Shown here: one piece after another, positions 1 to 10,932 of the stretch | Numbering within the stretch: position 1 is the first letter of the stretch | Layout: every line of letters begins with the position of its first letter | Program-made: the position numbers and the translations under genes | From: Epithemia pelagica | Lineage: Eukaryota; Bacillariophyta; Bacillariophyceae; Surirellales; Surirellaceae | Length of the DNA stretch: 64,000 bases | Reading direction: 5' to 3' | Assembly (NCBI GenBank): GCA_946965045.2 | Contig: OX337242.1 | Location: 310,001 to 374,000 of the forward strand | The notes under the pieces: model-generated | The model's input: only the letters and a program-made list of their open reading frames with translations | What the model was told of the DNA's origin: nothing | Databases searched by the model: none

Positions 1-774
1 TAATCTACTAGGACTTTTGACTGTTGTGACCACTAGAGTACCTCTTTCATAGAATAGCATCGGTAGATGGTTCGTCACGCCACATCCAGCGCACCTCATC
101 TGTACCGGTGCACGTCCATGCTGGATTTTGTGGAATGAGAGAGTCCACCATGGTGGGTGCGCCACGGAGGGATACGAGATGCGCCATTCAACGGTTTGCA
201 GGGCCACCCACAACTTTGGACGGTGCACCAAACGACATCAGTTGAGCTACTCTTTTATTTAGAGCAACATCCGAAGGGGACTTGTACCCACGATTGCATG
301 GATTCGGTCATCCAGATCAAGGAGTCATCCTTGTGTGTGTGTGTGTGTGACCCGTTTCTTGTCTGCGAACGAGACAAGGAGGACGACCTCTCTTGGCAAG
401 CCACTGAAAGAACCCGTAGCAAGGAGACCATGATAGGCGTGACACCGGTTTACAAGAGAGTATAATCTGTATTCATGTTAGTATAAAGCCTATTCTGTTT
501 CACCTACACGTTTCCCTGGAATACTCCAATACCAATGACTTCCAGAGTTCGTTCGTTGTAGATTCATTGTGGAAGAGGATAAACAGACTCTCCTTGTTTC
601 AGTCATGGGGGACGATCGACTGACTTGTGTTCGTCTCGGTCCGCACAGCTTACTTCTACGAAATGGGTTTGTAATATAATATATCAACACACCAGTGTAC
701 AACTTGTGGTGAAGGAATGCATATCCCTCCTTTTGCGACACACTCAAAACAATCATAGCGACGACAATCGTTGT
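1..774. other. Non-coding stretch at window start
   Basis: No convincing gene is visible here. Short open frames on both strands have no recognisable domain or biased composition. A (TG)n run of about 18 bases lies at 331-348. The right end is the 3' flank of the minus-strand membrane-protein gene. Confidence 0.5.
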
Positions 775-1947
775 CTATTCCACGTAGAGTTCTTCGTCCA
801 TACCCTCTCCTTCGTACTTGCGATTCTTCTTCTTTTTGGACCGACTCTTTTTGCTCCGACTGTCATTTCGTACAATATACTGCTCTTCCTCCATTCGGTT
901 GTATCCCATTTCTTCATCCATATCGTAGGATGCGCGATGATGGCTGAGACTTTTGCGTTTGGAGGGAGATTTCTTTCGAGATCGTCCTTCTCGGGACTCG
1001 TCCTGTGGGTGATCCCCCTTGTGTCGTCGATCTTGTTTCGGGTTACCTTCACGTTCTTCAGGATATATATCCTCTTCGCGCTCTTCTGGCATGCGAGCAT
1101 AGTATCCTTCTCCGTTTTCTTCGTCCTGCGACTGACCTCGTCGCTTCTTCTTTCGAGAGGCAACGCTTTTTCGCGACTTTTCCTCCACTGCATCTGGATT
1201 GTTCTTTTTCTTTTTCCAATATTTCCGACTTTGCCGATCCAAATGGTCCTCCAAACCTTTGCGAACCTTGGGAGGACTCGATTGTTTTCGTTCCGCCTTT
1301 CCTGGCTGTCCATCATTGGGGGTTTCGCCGCCGCTGGCATCGATTTCTTGTAGGGGACTGTACAAACTGGAATGCAAATGCGCCTGCACGGCATCAGTCC
1401 ACACATGAAGAATGTAATCGACCGGGACATAGGCACGCGATCGTGTCGAAGGAGCGTCCGTCTCAAAGCCTTTCATGGGCTTGAGTCGAAATCTGACAAT
1501 CTTGTTGGATTTTTCATTGTATTTCTTCAAGATATTGTCCACGTCCCGTTCCACCAAGGTATCCACATAACAGATCCGGTACGTAAAGGCAACACACGAA
1601 CTCATGGCATAAAAGGCGAAAATGGATAACATGGTCACAAAGGCGACGGAAAAATTGACCAAAAAGGCGAGTCCCACCACCAACGCCACCTCTGCCACCA
1701 ACATGTAGATGGTGGTCAAAAAATAGCCAATGTTATTGTATTGGACTCCCGGTCGAAAGGCTTGTTCGATATCCTTTTTGAATTGTTTCCAGTCCTTGAC
1801 AGAAAGATACAGCTGGATTCCTTTGGGTTGACTGCCTTCCAATTTCCCATTGGCGATCCGCAGCTTGATTTTGTTCACACCCGAACTCATTGTGAGATCA
1901 TCATAGTCCTTGGTGCGACTTCTTGCTCTCGACGCGGTCGACTTCAT
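775..1947 (-). CDS. Two-pass membrane protein with long charged C-terminal tail, unknown function
   Basis: The protein has 390 residues from the chosen ATG at 1947. A basic, Ser-rich N-terminus is followed by a short soluble segment (about 20-70) and a hydrophobic stretch at about 73-126, long enough for two membrane helices. The rest is a soluble tail that becomes highly charged, with Lys/Arg/Glu runs such as KKKKNN and KSRSKKKKN. No known family was recognised. An upstream in-frame ATG at 2115 would add 56 residues with a hydrophobic start that could act as a signal peptide. I prefer 1947 because the intervening DNA includes a CT-repeat tract typical of a 5' untranslated region. The topology suggests a membrane anchor with a large cytoplasmic or stromal tail; that is inference. 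The stop is TAG at 775-777. Confidence 0.7.
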   Translation of the reverse strand: MKSTASRARSRTKDYDDLTMSSGVNKIKLRIANGKLEGSQPKGIQLYLSVKDWKQFKKDIEQAFRPGVQYNNIGYFLTTIYMLVAEVALVVGLAFLVNFSVAFVTMLSIFAFYAMSSCVAFTYRICYVDTLVERDVDNILKKYNEKSNKIVRFRLKPMKGFETDAPSTRSRAYVPVDYILHVWTDAVQAHLHSSLYSPLQEIDASGGETPNDGQPGKAERKQSSPPKVRKGLEDHLDRQSRKYWKKKKNNPDAVEEKSRKSVASRKKKRRGQSQDEENGEGYYARMPEEREEDIYPEEREGNPKQDRRHKGDHPQDESREGRSRKKSPSKRKSLSHHRASYDMDEEMGYNRMEEEQYIVRNDSRSKKSRSKKKKNRKYEGEGMDEELYVE

Positions 1948-3670
1948 GGTGATCGCTCGCCTGTTGTCTCCCTCGAGTCGTTCTCTCTCTCTCTCTACAA
2001 CGTCTTCTTGTGTGGTTTGTTGCGACAAGAAGGGAGTTACGGCGATGTTAATTATTATGAAAGAGAGTGTTACACAGGACGAAGCGGGCACACGGGAAAA
2101 GAATGGGGATTGCATTTTGGCAGCGTGGACCGGAACGTTGGATGGAGGTGGAGATCGCCGTGCGCGTTGGCATTCGCTGGCGGACTATAGGAAGAGTACA
2201 ATCGAACGGACAGACGCACCGGCCGGGCTGAAGTTTCTTACATTGAACGATTAGAGTGACAACATCTGTGATACAAAGTGTAGCCACCCAACGGCTCTTT
2301 CGGACGATCCAGAAAAAGACCCAAGATCCAAAAATTGGGCGGAGCCAAAGTTCCTGGACCATGGGTGCGCCGTGGATCTCATGTCTCACCATCCGAGGAG
2401 ACGGTTGAAACCCTGTTGGAGCGCAAGGCTTGCCGCAAGAGAGCTCTGAAGATTTCAGGGAGATCGTGCCATCGCATAGAAGCCACCATCTCCCAATTCA
2501 AGAGCTTGGACATGCTCACAAACATTCTACCCATGATGAGTATTATAGCGTTGTATTCTCCTCTCGGTAGCCATGCATCGTGTCGTTGACCTCCGTGATC
2601 ATGGCAGGTGCGCACAACTACCAATGAACCATTTGTGTGTGTGTGTCAAGTGAGACCGTGCACCGACCAACCAAAGGAACCGAATTTTGAATCAGACAAG
2701 CGATCATGACGCTATGCGTGTGTCGGGCCGTTCTCTTCCACGGTGCAATTAATCTCGAGGAGGGGTCTATCGATCCGATCCAACGAACCGGAACCCAACT
2801 TTGACCGTGGACCAGTCCAAGCTAGTCGGTGCCTTGGGGCAAGACCCAGACAGTCAACACCAAGGGGATGCTATAGTCAACGGCAAGGGATGTCATGGTC
2901 AAGACAACACGAATACGGCTCTAACCTTTTGGGCTTAGACCTTACCCTTACTCCGTAGGTTAGATAGCTACTAGACTAGCTAGAGCTCGGAGTATGTGAT
3001 ATGCGAGCCAGCATACGGATGCCCGTGCGCAACTATTATGTACCCTTATTGTGCTCCGTCACGCATCACGACTCGGCTCGCTCCCGGAAGTAAAGAATCG
3101 CGTTCAGACGACCACGATTGAAGGACCATGGTGGTGCCTTTTGGTGTGATGCCAAAAGATTGGAGACCCCATTGTTTCCTCTAGTGTCCTCCCTTTCTCT
3201 CCTTTGCCATAGAGGTGAACTGAGTGAGCTACCAGGAAATGATTGGAGAGGTGCATGCCCAAATTGAAAATGGAAGGGCGGACCGGTCATTTCAGAAGAG
3301 TACTACAATTGCCCTTTCTAAAATAAATCTGTCTGTTCGATATTACTATCAATGCCCCTCCACAGACATGCAGGGTTGGACGCTTGGGGGAAGCAGGACC
3401 GGCAACAGAGTTGCGGCGACGGCACAAACCCCGAGATCTTTGGCTCCCTCACAATTCAAAGGCCAAAAGAGCGAAACAAGGAAATTAGTTGATGAGATGT
3501 AAAACTCGGCCGGCCTGGTGCGTTTAACAGACCAAAGCGATGAACCTATAGTCCAAATCTCCTATTCGTCGACCCAAGGACAAACTCCAAAATCATGAAG
3601 AGACAAGAGGAGGCAGGAATTCTCATTTGGCTAGTGCGGATTCCAAGTCGCATTGCGAAAGATCTTTCTC

Positions 3671-4365
3671 AACGCACAACCACGCCTCTAGGCCTATTCG
3701 TTCGACCTCTGCTTTGATCGCAACCGAAACTCTAAACGAATACCAACGTACTTGACTTTCTGAAGCAGAGCACCGCAACAAATGCGTGAATAGAGTGACC
3801 AACCAATTATATCAACGCTGGAACAGTGAATCCAACATGTTTGTCTTTTGTAACGCACAACCACGCCTCGAGGCCTATAAGCTCGAGCTCCGCTCGGATC
3901 GCTTGGATTGATTCCGATTCCTACCAAATTCTCAGTTCTGAATCGCATCGTCGCTTGCACGAACCCAAGAGGCCAATGGGCAGTATTGGGGATCCGAAAC
4001 TACCAACGTACTTGACTTTCTGAAGCAGCACCCCAACTAAGGCGTGAATAGAATGAACCAAGCAACCAACCAAATACCAACACTGGAACAGAGAACCCTA
4101 CATGTTTGTCTTTCGTAACGCACAAACACTCCTCTACCAGGCCTATTAGCTCGAGCTCCGCTCTGATCGCTTTGATGATTCATTCCGAATCCTTACAAAT
4201 TCTCATATTTCGGAATCGCATCGCCTGCCCGAAACCACGAGGCCAACAGGCAGTATTGGGGAGATCCGAAACTACCGACGTACTTGGCTTTCTGAAGCAG
4301 ATCACCTCAACTAATGCGTGAATAGAATGAACCAAGCAACAATCAACGATGGAAAAGAGAACCCA
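3671..4365 (+). repeat. Degenerate three-copy direct repeat
   Basis: Three diverged copies begin near 3671, 3852 and 4117, each with AACGCACAA and the sequence around AGGCCTAT. All carry downstream blocks such as GACTTTCTGAAGCAG, GCGTGAATAGA and CATGTTTGTCTTT. Copies 2 and 3 contain about 80 extra bases (TACCAAATTCTC to GGCAGTATTGGGG) that copy 1 lacks, so spacing changes from about 181 to 265. No open frame persists across copies. It may be an old tandem duplication or a nested non-coding mobile-element remnant. Confidence 0.75.
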
Positions 4366-4402
4366 ACATACAAACACATACACAGAAATAGAAAACTCGT
4401 GA

Positions 4403-4404
<2 letters not shown>

Positions 4405-4453
<49 letters not shown>

Positions 4454-4460
4454 AAGAGAG
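4405..4460 (+). repeat. GA microsatellite
   Basis: An almost pure (GA)n tract of about 56 bases is interrupted by two AAAG variants. Translations across it give artificial Arg-Glu or Ser-Leu repeats and should not be taken as genes. Confidence 0.95.
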
Positions 4461-5274
4461 GGATTTCCGAGGAGGATTGCTCTGCAGGAATGGATACTAT
4501 CATCAACTAATGCGATCTCATCCCACCATTCCTCCATTCGGAACATGGACGAATACGGGCTTTCCTTGGAACAACGAAACGTGTGTCCATCTAGTCAGGG
4601 ATTCGCATTGTCTACCATGCTTGGAGAGTCGCATGGAGGAACGAACAAGCTGGAACCAATCATTAGTCACCTTGTACGTGTAGATAGATCGCTCCTGTAC
4701 TCGTATTGGCTCATGAGAGAGACGGGCCACATAAAGACGAGTCGTTGAAGCACTGCCGCTTCATGGTCGGTAGGAGTAGGTAGGCACTCTACTCTAGAGA
4801 GGCTTCCTCCAACTGCATGACTACGCCTAGCTCGGCTAGAGAAGGCCCAAAGCAGTGTCAATTCCCATGAAGTATCTTTTGGGGGAACTTTTCATGCGGG
4901 ACCAACTTTGCCACGAATCAAACTCAAGGGTGCCATTTGGAAATACGTCATACAAGGACACTTACTTTTCGCCAAAGACACCTCCATGGCCTCACATCTT
5001 TGTTTTTGTGCAATTGCAATTGTGCCAATCTGCAATTGCATGGCATCATGGTGTGGTTTGCTCCGTCAAGCCTGGTGGCATACTCAAAATGCACAGTGCA
5101 GTGCAAACCAACTGCAAACTAAAAAGATTCCTCGCAGGTGTCTTGGTTCGCAAAAGCCCCACTCCAAGCATTACACACACACTGGTCGTTGTTGTCCTCC
5201 TCCAGTAGTGCAACGATCCGTCATTTCATACTCTCTGTCGTGTTTGCATCTGCACAATACCACAACACTTTATC

Positions 5275-5868
5275 ATGACAACGACTGAACGAAGAGTCCG
5301 TTTTGGCCAAGCCATTGTGAACGATCACTATGGCATTATGGGCGACAATCCAGCCTGTTCGGAAGGCTTTCCGTTGGCGATTGATTGGCAACGAGCCGAG
5401 CAACACATTGTCGATCTTTCCCCGACACAAGGGACGACTTCTCATTTGGCCTCCTTGTTGGCTACACGAGAGAAACAATTTTCCTTGGATCGATGCGATC
5501 CAAGCCGTCCTCGCACAGCCGATGAACTCAAGTTGTCCTCCATGGAACGCGAGTCTCGACTGCGTCAAATGGGGTATTCGCGACGCGAATTGGTACGCTT
5601 GTGCAAGCCGGTCAATCTAGTCCGGGCCCAACGCCGACGAACGGCCGAAACCTTGTCCCTCCAATCCTTTCAAACGGTCTTGCAAACGATTGGACAAGGC
5701 TTGAAACGAGTCTTTTGGTCTCCCAAGAAACGAGCCGAACACATGCGTCTCCGAAAATTTATGGTTCGATACCAATCCAACCGTTCGCAGTCCCTCATCA
5801 AGGACGACCTGACAATTTTCTTCGAGTCGGACACTGCGTGCGAGTCAGAGGAGTTGCACGCTCTTTGA
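5275..5868 (+). CDS. Small VRF-motif protein of diatom type, unknown function
   Basis: The 197-residue protein starts at a clear ATG. The N-terminus (about 6-45) reads RRVRFGQA, then an HYGIMGDNP segment and FPLAIDW. This pattern (a VRF strand, then a GDNP or GDHP turn, then a hydrophobic-Trp element) recurs in many small uncharacterised diatom proteins. Residues 95-125 contain the basic helix ERESRLRQMGYSRRELVRL followed by RAQRRRTAE, a second block I associate with that group. There is no signal peptide, membrane segment or enzyme motif. A second VRF protein lies at 31281-32054. Function is unknown; the basic helices would allow nucleic-acid or protein binding, which is inference. Confidence 0.75.
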   Translation: MTTTERRVRFGQAIVNDHYGIMGDNPACSEGFPLAIDWQRAEQHIVDLSPTQGTTSHLASLLATREKQFSLDRCDPSRPRTADELKLSSMERESRLRQMGYSRRELVRLCKPVNLVRAQRRRTAETLSLQSFQTVLQTIGQGLKRVFWSPKKRAEHMRLRKFMVRYQSNRSQSLIKDDLTIFFESDTACESEELHAL

Positions 5869-6484
5869 CACTTCAAAGAGTTGTGCAGCGAATCCATGGG
5901 CCCTTGTTTCACTGATGAGTGATGAAGGGTGCCACAGTTTTCTTTTTCTTCTTCCTCTTGAAAGTTTTGAGTGGAACATTTCTTTTGATACCCTTTTTTA
6001 TGGGTTCCAGCTACTAGTATTTTCTGTAACACTTTTTAAACGTTTGCGTTTCCACTTTCCACGATTTAAACTTTTTTAATAGGCATGTTTGTCGGTGCGC
6101 ATAGAACGACGTGCTCTCGTTCCTAATGATCGACATGCCTTGTCAAAAGGTCACGCAACAGCCTTTCTTGTCGCTCTTCGCCAATAGTTTTTCATGAATC
6201 CTCCTCCTGTTCGGAGTACCACTCCCATGTGCATCGTATACCTCAATCCGTTCTCCTTAGACCCATTCTATGCTTTGTGGTCTATAGTTTTTCAATCTTT
6301 TCCTCACTAGGATGATGCACTGACAACATAACACCGCAATCTCCTTTTCCTCTAAAGAATGAAGATCTATGCTACTCCTACTCCTATCACAATGCTATGC
6401 TACTGGCTACTCCTAGATACTCGCTGCTAGAGGAGTATCTGCTGTGCATCCAACATTTCACATTTTCATTTTTGTGTGGGGTAG
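5869..6484. other. Intergenic, T-rich, no gene seen
   Basis: The first 200 bases hold T-rich tracts (about 5938-6075) consistent with a 3' flank. I looked here for the missing N-terminal half of the HMG box belonging to the next gene and found nothing resembling it. Confidence 0.5.
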
Positions 6485-7594
6485 CTTCCGTGGAAATTGG
6501 TTGGGAAACGCCGCCGTCGAAGTCGACGTTCTCATGGCAAATGTGGCTTTTCCGAAATGGCCAAGACCATTGCCGACAAGTGGAAGCGAAGGGAAGTCGA
6601 CCCTCAAGATTTGGCACGATTCGAACAAGAGGCAGCGAAAGAACAGCTCCGATACAAGGCAGAACTAGCGGCCTATAAGAAGCACCGAAAAGAGTTTGCA
6701 AGAATCATCCGAAAGGCAAACAAGGCACTCAAAGAACAAGCGACCCCAGATACAACGACCTCCTCAAGTGAAAGCAGCACCGAGATTTCAACGAGTGACA
6801 ATAAAGTGAAAGAACAAGGCAAGAAGCGAAAACGGGAAATGACTCAAGAGGATCAACCTCAAACCGTGACCTCAAGTTCTTGTGGAGAAAACTCGAGGAA
6901 GAAGGTCCAATCCGCCCAGGGGGGTGGTATGAGGACTGACAATTTGGGAATTACGGGTGGTTCGGTCTCCAGTGCACCAATCCCACAGGAGCAGGATCAA
7001 GTGTTCCATCGTGGTCATCCTGTGGATGGTGGTGGTGGTGATCTCACGACAATGCTCACAGCTCATGGTGCTCCTGTACCTTTCTTGAATGCTTGGAGTG
7101 GCCACCAGCACCCAACAACACGAGAAGAAGACGCAAACGCAGGTCTCCACATGATGAATCACACAACCATGAACAGCAAACGCTCTAGTGCTACTCCAAG
7201 TCGAGCCTCGATCATCCCGACAGCGACCCTGTTGCAGGACGCTCTCGGAGTGTCCACCAACACCAGTTCAACTACTGCAACAGGTCCACTACTCGAAGAA
7301 CACCAGCAGGCGCAACAACGACACGAACTATTGTTGGACCAGACCAATTTGGAAGAGTTGGCCTGTACCATGACTCAAGACACTATGAACCTGTTTATCG
7401 AGCTGTTTTGTCCCCCAAAGCCTGTTGCCCTACCTCCTCCTCCTATCTTGGTGCCAAGCAGCTTTGTACCACCGCGCCCGAGGACACTAAGTCTTTCTCT
7501 GGACGATCCCCAAGAACAAGATCAACACAATGTACGGGACATGGCGCATGGTGACGTCGAGGAAGAAGACGTTATGACAGTCTTTTCGTGGTGA
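6485..7594 (+). pseudogene. HMG-box gene lacking the first half of the box
   Basis: The open frame begins right after an in-frame TAG at 6482-6484 and has no ATG before the box. It enters the HMG domain at GKRRRRSRRSHGKCGF and continues with SEMAKTIADKW and helix 3, ending near residue 60. The N-terminal helix found in the two paralogues at 12.2 and 13.4 kb (KPKRPLSAYNFFFQNERKK) is absent. About 300 residues of Ser/Thr/Gln-rich sequence follow, with a late hydrophobic segment (MNLFIELF) resembling the C-terminal FTELF segment of the paralogues. The first in-frame ATG is at 6557, inside the box. The TAG could instead be the end of an intron (GGGGTAG/CTTCCG) with an unrecognised first exon upstream. 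A 5'-truncated gene seems more likely. HMG boxes bend DNA in chromatin; half a box would probably not fold. Confidence 0.6.
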
Positions 7595-8214
7595 TCCAGA
7601 AGAATCCTACCATGCTCATCTTTATGCTTTTTTTTCAGTTTTCGAATAGGAGTATCTTAATCCCTCGTTAGTAGTAGTTTTCCATTTCAGTTTTCTACAA
7701 AGGTTTCACGCGACGATCCTTGCATCGTAGTCCTGTGGTTTGCCCTTGTTGGACACATGTCAGCAGGTTTTCCCTGCTCCACAGCAACACTCGTCTGCAG
7801 GACCACGTTCCACTTCCCTCGACACTTGTTACTTCTTGACTTGACTTGTTGTCCCGGATTCCGAATTATCTAGAGACAAAAAGTCAACAGGGAGGCAGCA
7901 AGGGCTGCCACTGGCCTCTGGCATCACCCTTTGACACTTGACACTTGCCCCGTCCCCAAATGTCGTAGACTCGTAGCCGTAGCTGTTCCATTGTGTTTTT
8001 TCGGACTTTCTTTTCCTTCGGGATTTCTGTTTGGCACTTTTCCCAAAGCAGAACCCTCGGTACTGCGACCGCCAATGTCTTTATTCGTGACTTACGAAGA
8101 GTCCCGTTTGGTACACCGACTCCGTACAGACGTTGCTCCAGTCCCGTACGTTTCGAGAAAAGATTCCTTCTTCAAAGCATTCGATTTTCTGGATCTTTTT
8201 TCTCTAGACCGACC
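7595..8214. other. Intergenic between HMG fragment and GTPase gene
   Basis: A T8 tract at about 7628-7635 lies just past the HMG stop. The rest is the presumed promoter and 5' leader of the GTPase gene. The frame of its first exon stays open upstream to 7993 but contains no ATG before 8215. Confidence 0.45.
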
Positions 8215-10466
8215 ATGAGAGTCGTCGAAAGCAGCACTCGACTCTTGCAGCAGCAGCGGACGGCCCAACTGTTACGGAACGGTGATTGCTCCTCCTGGAT
8301 CGGAGTGTGGAGTAGAGGAAACAAGAATGGACGACAAGTAGTAATAGTCTCGAATGCGGTTTGCCATGGCAATCGACAAACCCAACGAACCATTGGCACC
8401 ACCACCACCCTGGGCGGTGGTGGTGGTGTGTTTCGGCGTGGATTGTTTCACCCTGTAAAAACGAATGCGCACCACCGCCACCACAAAACGAGTCTGCTGT
8501 ACCAGCAGTCGATCCACAAGGCAACGTACGGGAGGAATGGTGGGTACCATCGCTCCGTTTCCAGTGTCCTGTCTTGTTCTGGCACTACAATCACTCCTCC
8601 TCCACAGTTGGTTAGTGGTGATTTTCTACAAACAAAACCAAAAGGAAGAAGAATAAGGCCCACAATCACCACCAGTAGGACAACACGACGAGACTTGCAT
8701 TCCTCCACATCATGTTGGTCCGAGTCGGACAGGGAGGATTCGTCGAAAACCTATTGGAACGACCATCAAAAAACGTTCATGCAAGAATGTCGTCGATTGC
8801 ATGCTTCCATAATGCCACTCAATGAAAAGGTGCGTGAGTTTTGTGCAGCAATGGACGCAAGCAATCGGTTGCGCACGCGCACGTTTGTGTGTGTTTCTAC
8901 AATATCTCGTTTGGCTCACCACATGAATTCCTTTTCTCTGTGGTTCTCGTTCCAATCCAAATTATGGATGACTATTCGTTCTTAATTTCGTTTCGTTTCG
9001 TCTCTTTTAACACTCTCCAGCTTCGTGGCCCATTGGCACCGCAATCGGATCAGGGCACGGCCTTGCCCTTTGTCTTGTTGTTGGGCAATCATTCCAGTGG
9101 CAAATCGTCCTTTTTGAATTATGTGCTGGGTCGGACCATTCAAACGACAGGTGTGGCACCGACCGATGATTGTTTTACCATTGTGGCACCAGGACCGGTC
9201 GATCGCGATCAAGATGGACCGGCCGTCTTGGGCGATCCCGATTTGGGCTTTGGTCCCTTGCGGCAATTTGGACCCACCCTCATGCATCATGTCCAACTCA
9301 AAATTCGCACCGACATTAACTCCAATTTTCTCATGGTCGATACACCCGGCATGATTGATTCCCCCGGCACGTATTTGGGACTCTTGCAACAACAACAACA
9401 ACAATCGGATGGTACGAGTAGTAGCAACACCAACACTCTCAACAACCAGTTATTGTCCTCCTCCGACGATGTCATGGATCGCGGATATGATTTTACTGGT
9501 GTGGTCCGCTGGTTGGCCAATCGAGCCGATGTGGTCTTGTTGTTTTTTGATCCCGACAAGCCCGGTACGACGGGAGAAACGTTGAGTATTTTGTTGCATG
9601 CCTTGTCCGGTATGGATCACAAGTTATTAATTGTTCTCAACAAGGCCGATCAATTCAACAAGATTCATGACTTTGCTCGAGCCTATGGAAGTTTGTGTTG
9701 GAATTTGTCCAAGGTGATTCCTCGCAAAGATTTGCCTCGCATCTTTACCATGTGTCTTCCCACCACCAAAACAACGGAAAATGCCAGTACTCCCACCACT
9801 CCTCCTGGCGAGACAGCAACAACGACGACGACGACACGCGGCGCCTTGGACGATTTGTATACGGCCCGTGACGAAGTGGTGGCCGAAGTGCGCAAGGCCC
9901 CGGCCCGACGCATGGACAATTGGATTACCAGTTTGCACGATGCGGTAGCCCAATTGCACATGCATGCAACCTTGTTGCAAGAGATTCAAACCAATTATGG
10001 TCGTTTGTATTGGCAGTACAAGGGACAAGAAGCCATGGTGGCACTGGTCGGGTCCAGTGTCTCGGCCGGCTTGGCGTGGTACGGCGGAGACCTCTTGGGC
10101 GTGCCAACCATGAGCATGGCCGTGGCGGCCGTGGCCACCACCACTGTCGTGGCCACGGGGGGCTTGTGGTGGTATCATGGTCAACAATTGCAGGCCTGGC
10201 GGGAACAATCCTATCAACGCGATGAATTGTTTCAAACCTTTTGTCAAACCCATGCTCGGGCCATTCAAGAAGGAGATGAATATGTCGCTGCCATTTGGCA
10301 ACGCATTCGACCCGCCGTCCGCTTGGCCTTGCAACAACAAGCCAACCTTCCGCGAGTGTCCAATCAGCAAGTGCAACAGTTGCAACATATTTTGGATGAG
10401 GATATTCCTCGATTACGACGCATGGCGTCGCCTCCGCACTATGGAAAAGAGGAATCCTCCAGGTAG
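8215..10466 (+). CDS. EHD/dynamin-like GTPase with organellar-type presequence
   Basis: There are two exons: 8215-8829 and 9021-10466, with a 191-base intron (AAG/gtgcgt to ctccag/CTT, phase 0), giving 686 residues. Residues 1-200 are basic, hydroxylated and low in acid, as in mitochondrial or plastid presequences. The GTPase domain starts just after the splice: P-loop GNHSSGKSS at 227-235, DTPG at 312-315, and NKAD at 412-415. The text around NKAD (NKADQF, then RAYGSLCWNLSKVI) is characteristic of EHD-family members of the dynamin superfamily. Two hydrophobic helices follow at about 543-562 and 568-590, so the protein is probably an integral membrane protein, unlike canonical EHD proteins. 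No EH domain is visible. Members of this superfamily remodel membranes with nucleotide hydrolysis; a role on an organelle membrane is inferred. Confidence 0.85.
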
Positions 10467-10932
10467 CAGCCATCTTCACATACACGCAAAGAGATCGCCA
10501 AGCGCTGGATCGCATCAAAACACATCGGTCTCTTCATTTGCAGGAACACAAAACAGCGAAATCAGCATTTTGGACAGGCGTAGCTACGAAACTCGTCTAG
10601 GAACAACCAGGAAGGCGTTTCCTCATGAAAAGGAAGAGTGAGGACCGTTGGTTCCATTCCCTACCCAACTAGAAATGGTCAAACACGTGGTTGTCGAGTG
10701 TTTCGGTACTATTCTAGATCTAGATTATCCGTACAACTAGCTAGGTGCATAGAATCGTCTTCGATCATTCGGAAAGAACCGATTCTCAATAGTTGACAAG
10801 GAAATTCAAGACTTCCTGTACAGTATTGTATTGCTCTTGATATCCCTCTGGTTCTTGGAACTCGTTCATGATTGCTACCACGGAACCAGTAAAGGATCTT
10901 CCAAAACAGTGAGGCGATTTGCGGGGCTCGCT
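10467..10932. other. Convergent intergenic region
   Basis: This lies between the ends of the GTPase gene (plus) and the ubiquitin-like gene (minus). From about 10793 onward the sequence is duplicated at 12957, marking the left edge of the tandem duplication. Confidence 0.5.

Larger units (their letters stand above)
1948..5274. other. Gene-poor 3.3 kb region
   Basis: No gene is supported. The stretch contains the CT-rich leader of the membrane-protein gene (about 1981-1996), a (GT)n run near 2634-2648, the three-copy degenerate repeat at 3671-4365 and the GA microsatellite at 4405-4460, described separately. Open frames of 60-126 codons on both strands look like chance frames or simple-repeat translations. 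Confidence 0.5.

Noticed and set aside
4318-4683. Open frame with long Arg-Glu alternation
   Set aside because: It is the translation of the GA microsatellite.
8395-8430. Strong palindrome ACCACCACC...GGTGGTGGT
   Set aside because: It lies inside the first exon of the GTPase gene and results from a Thr run followed by a Gly run.
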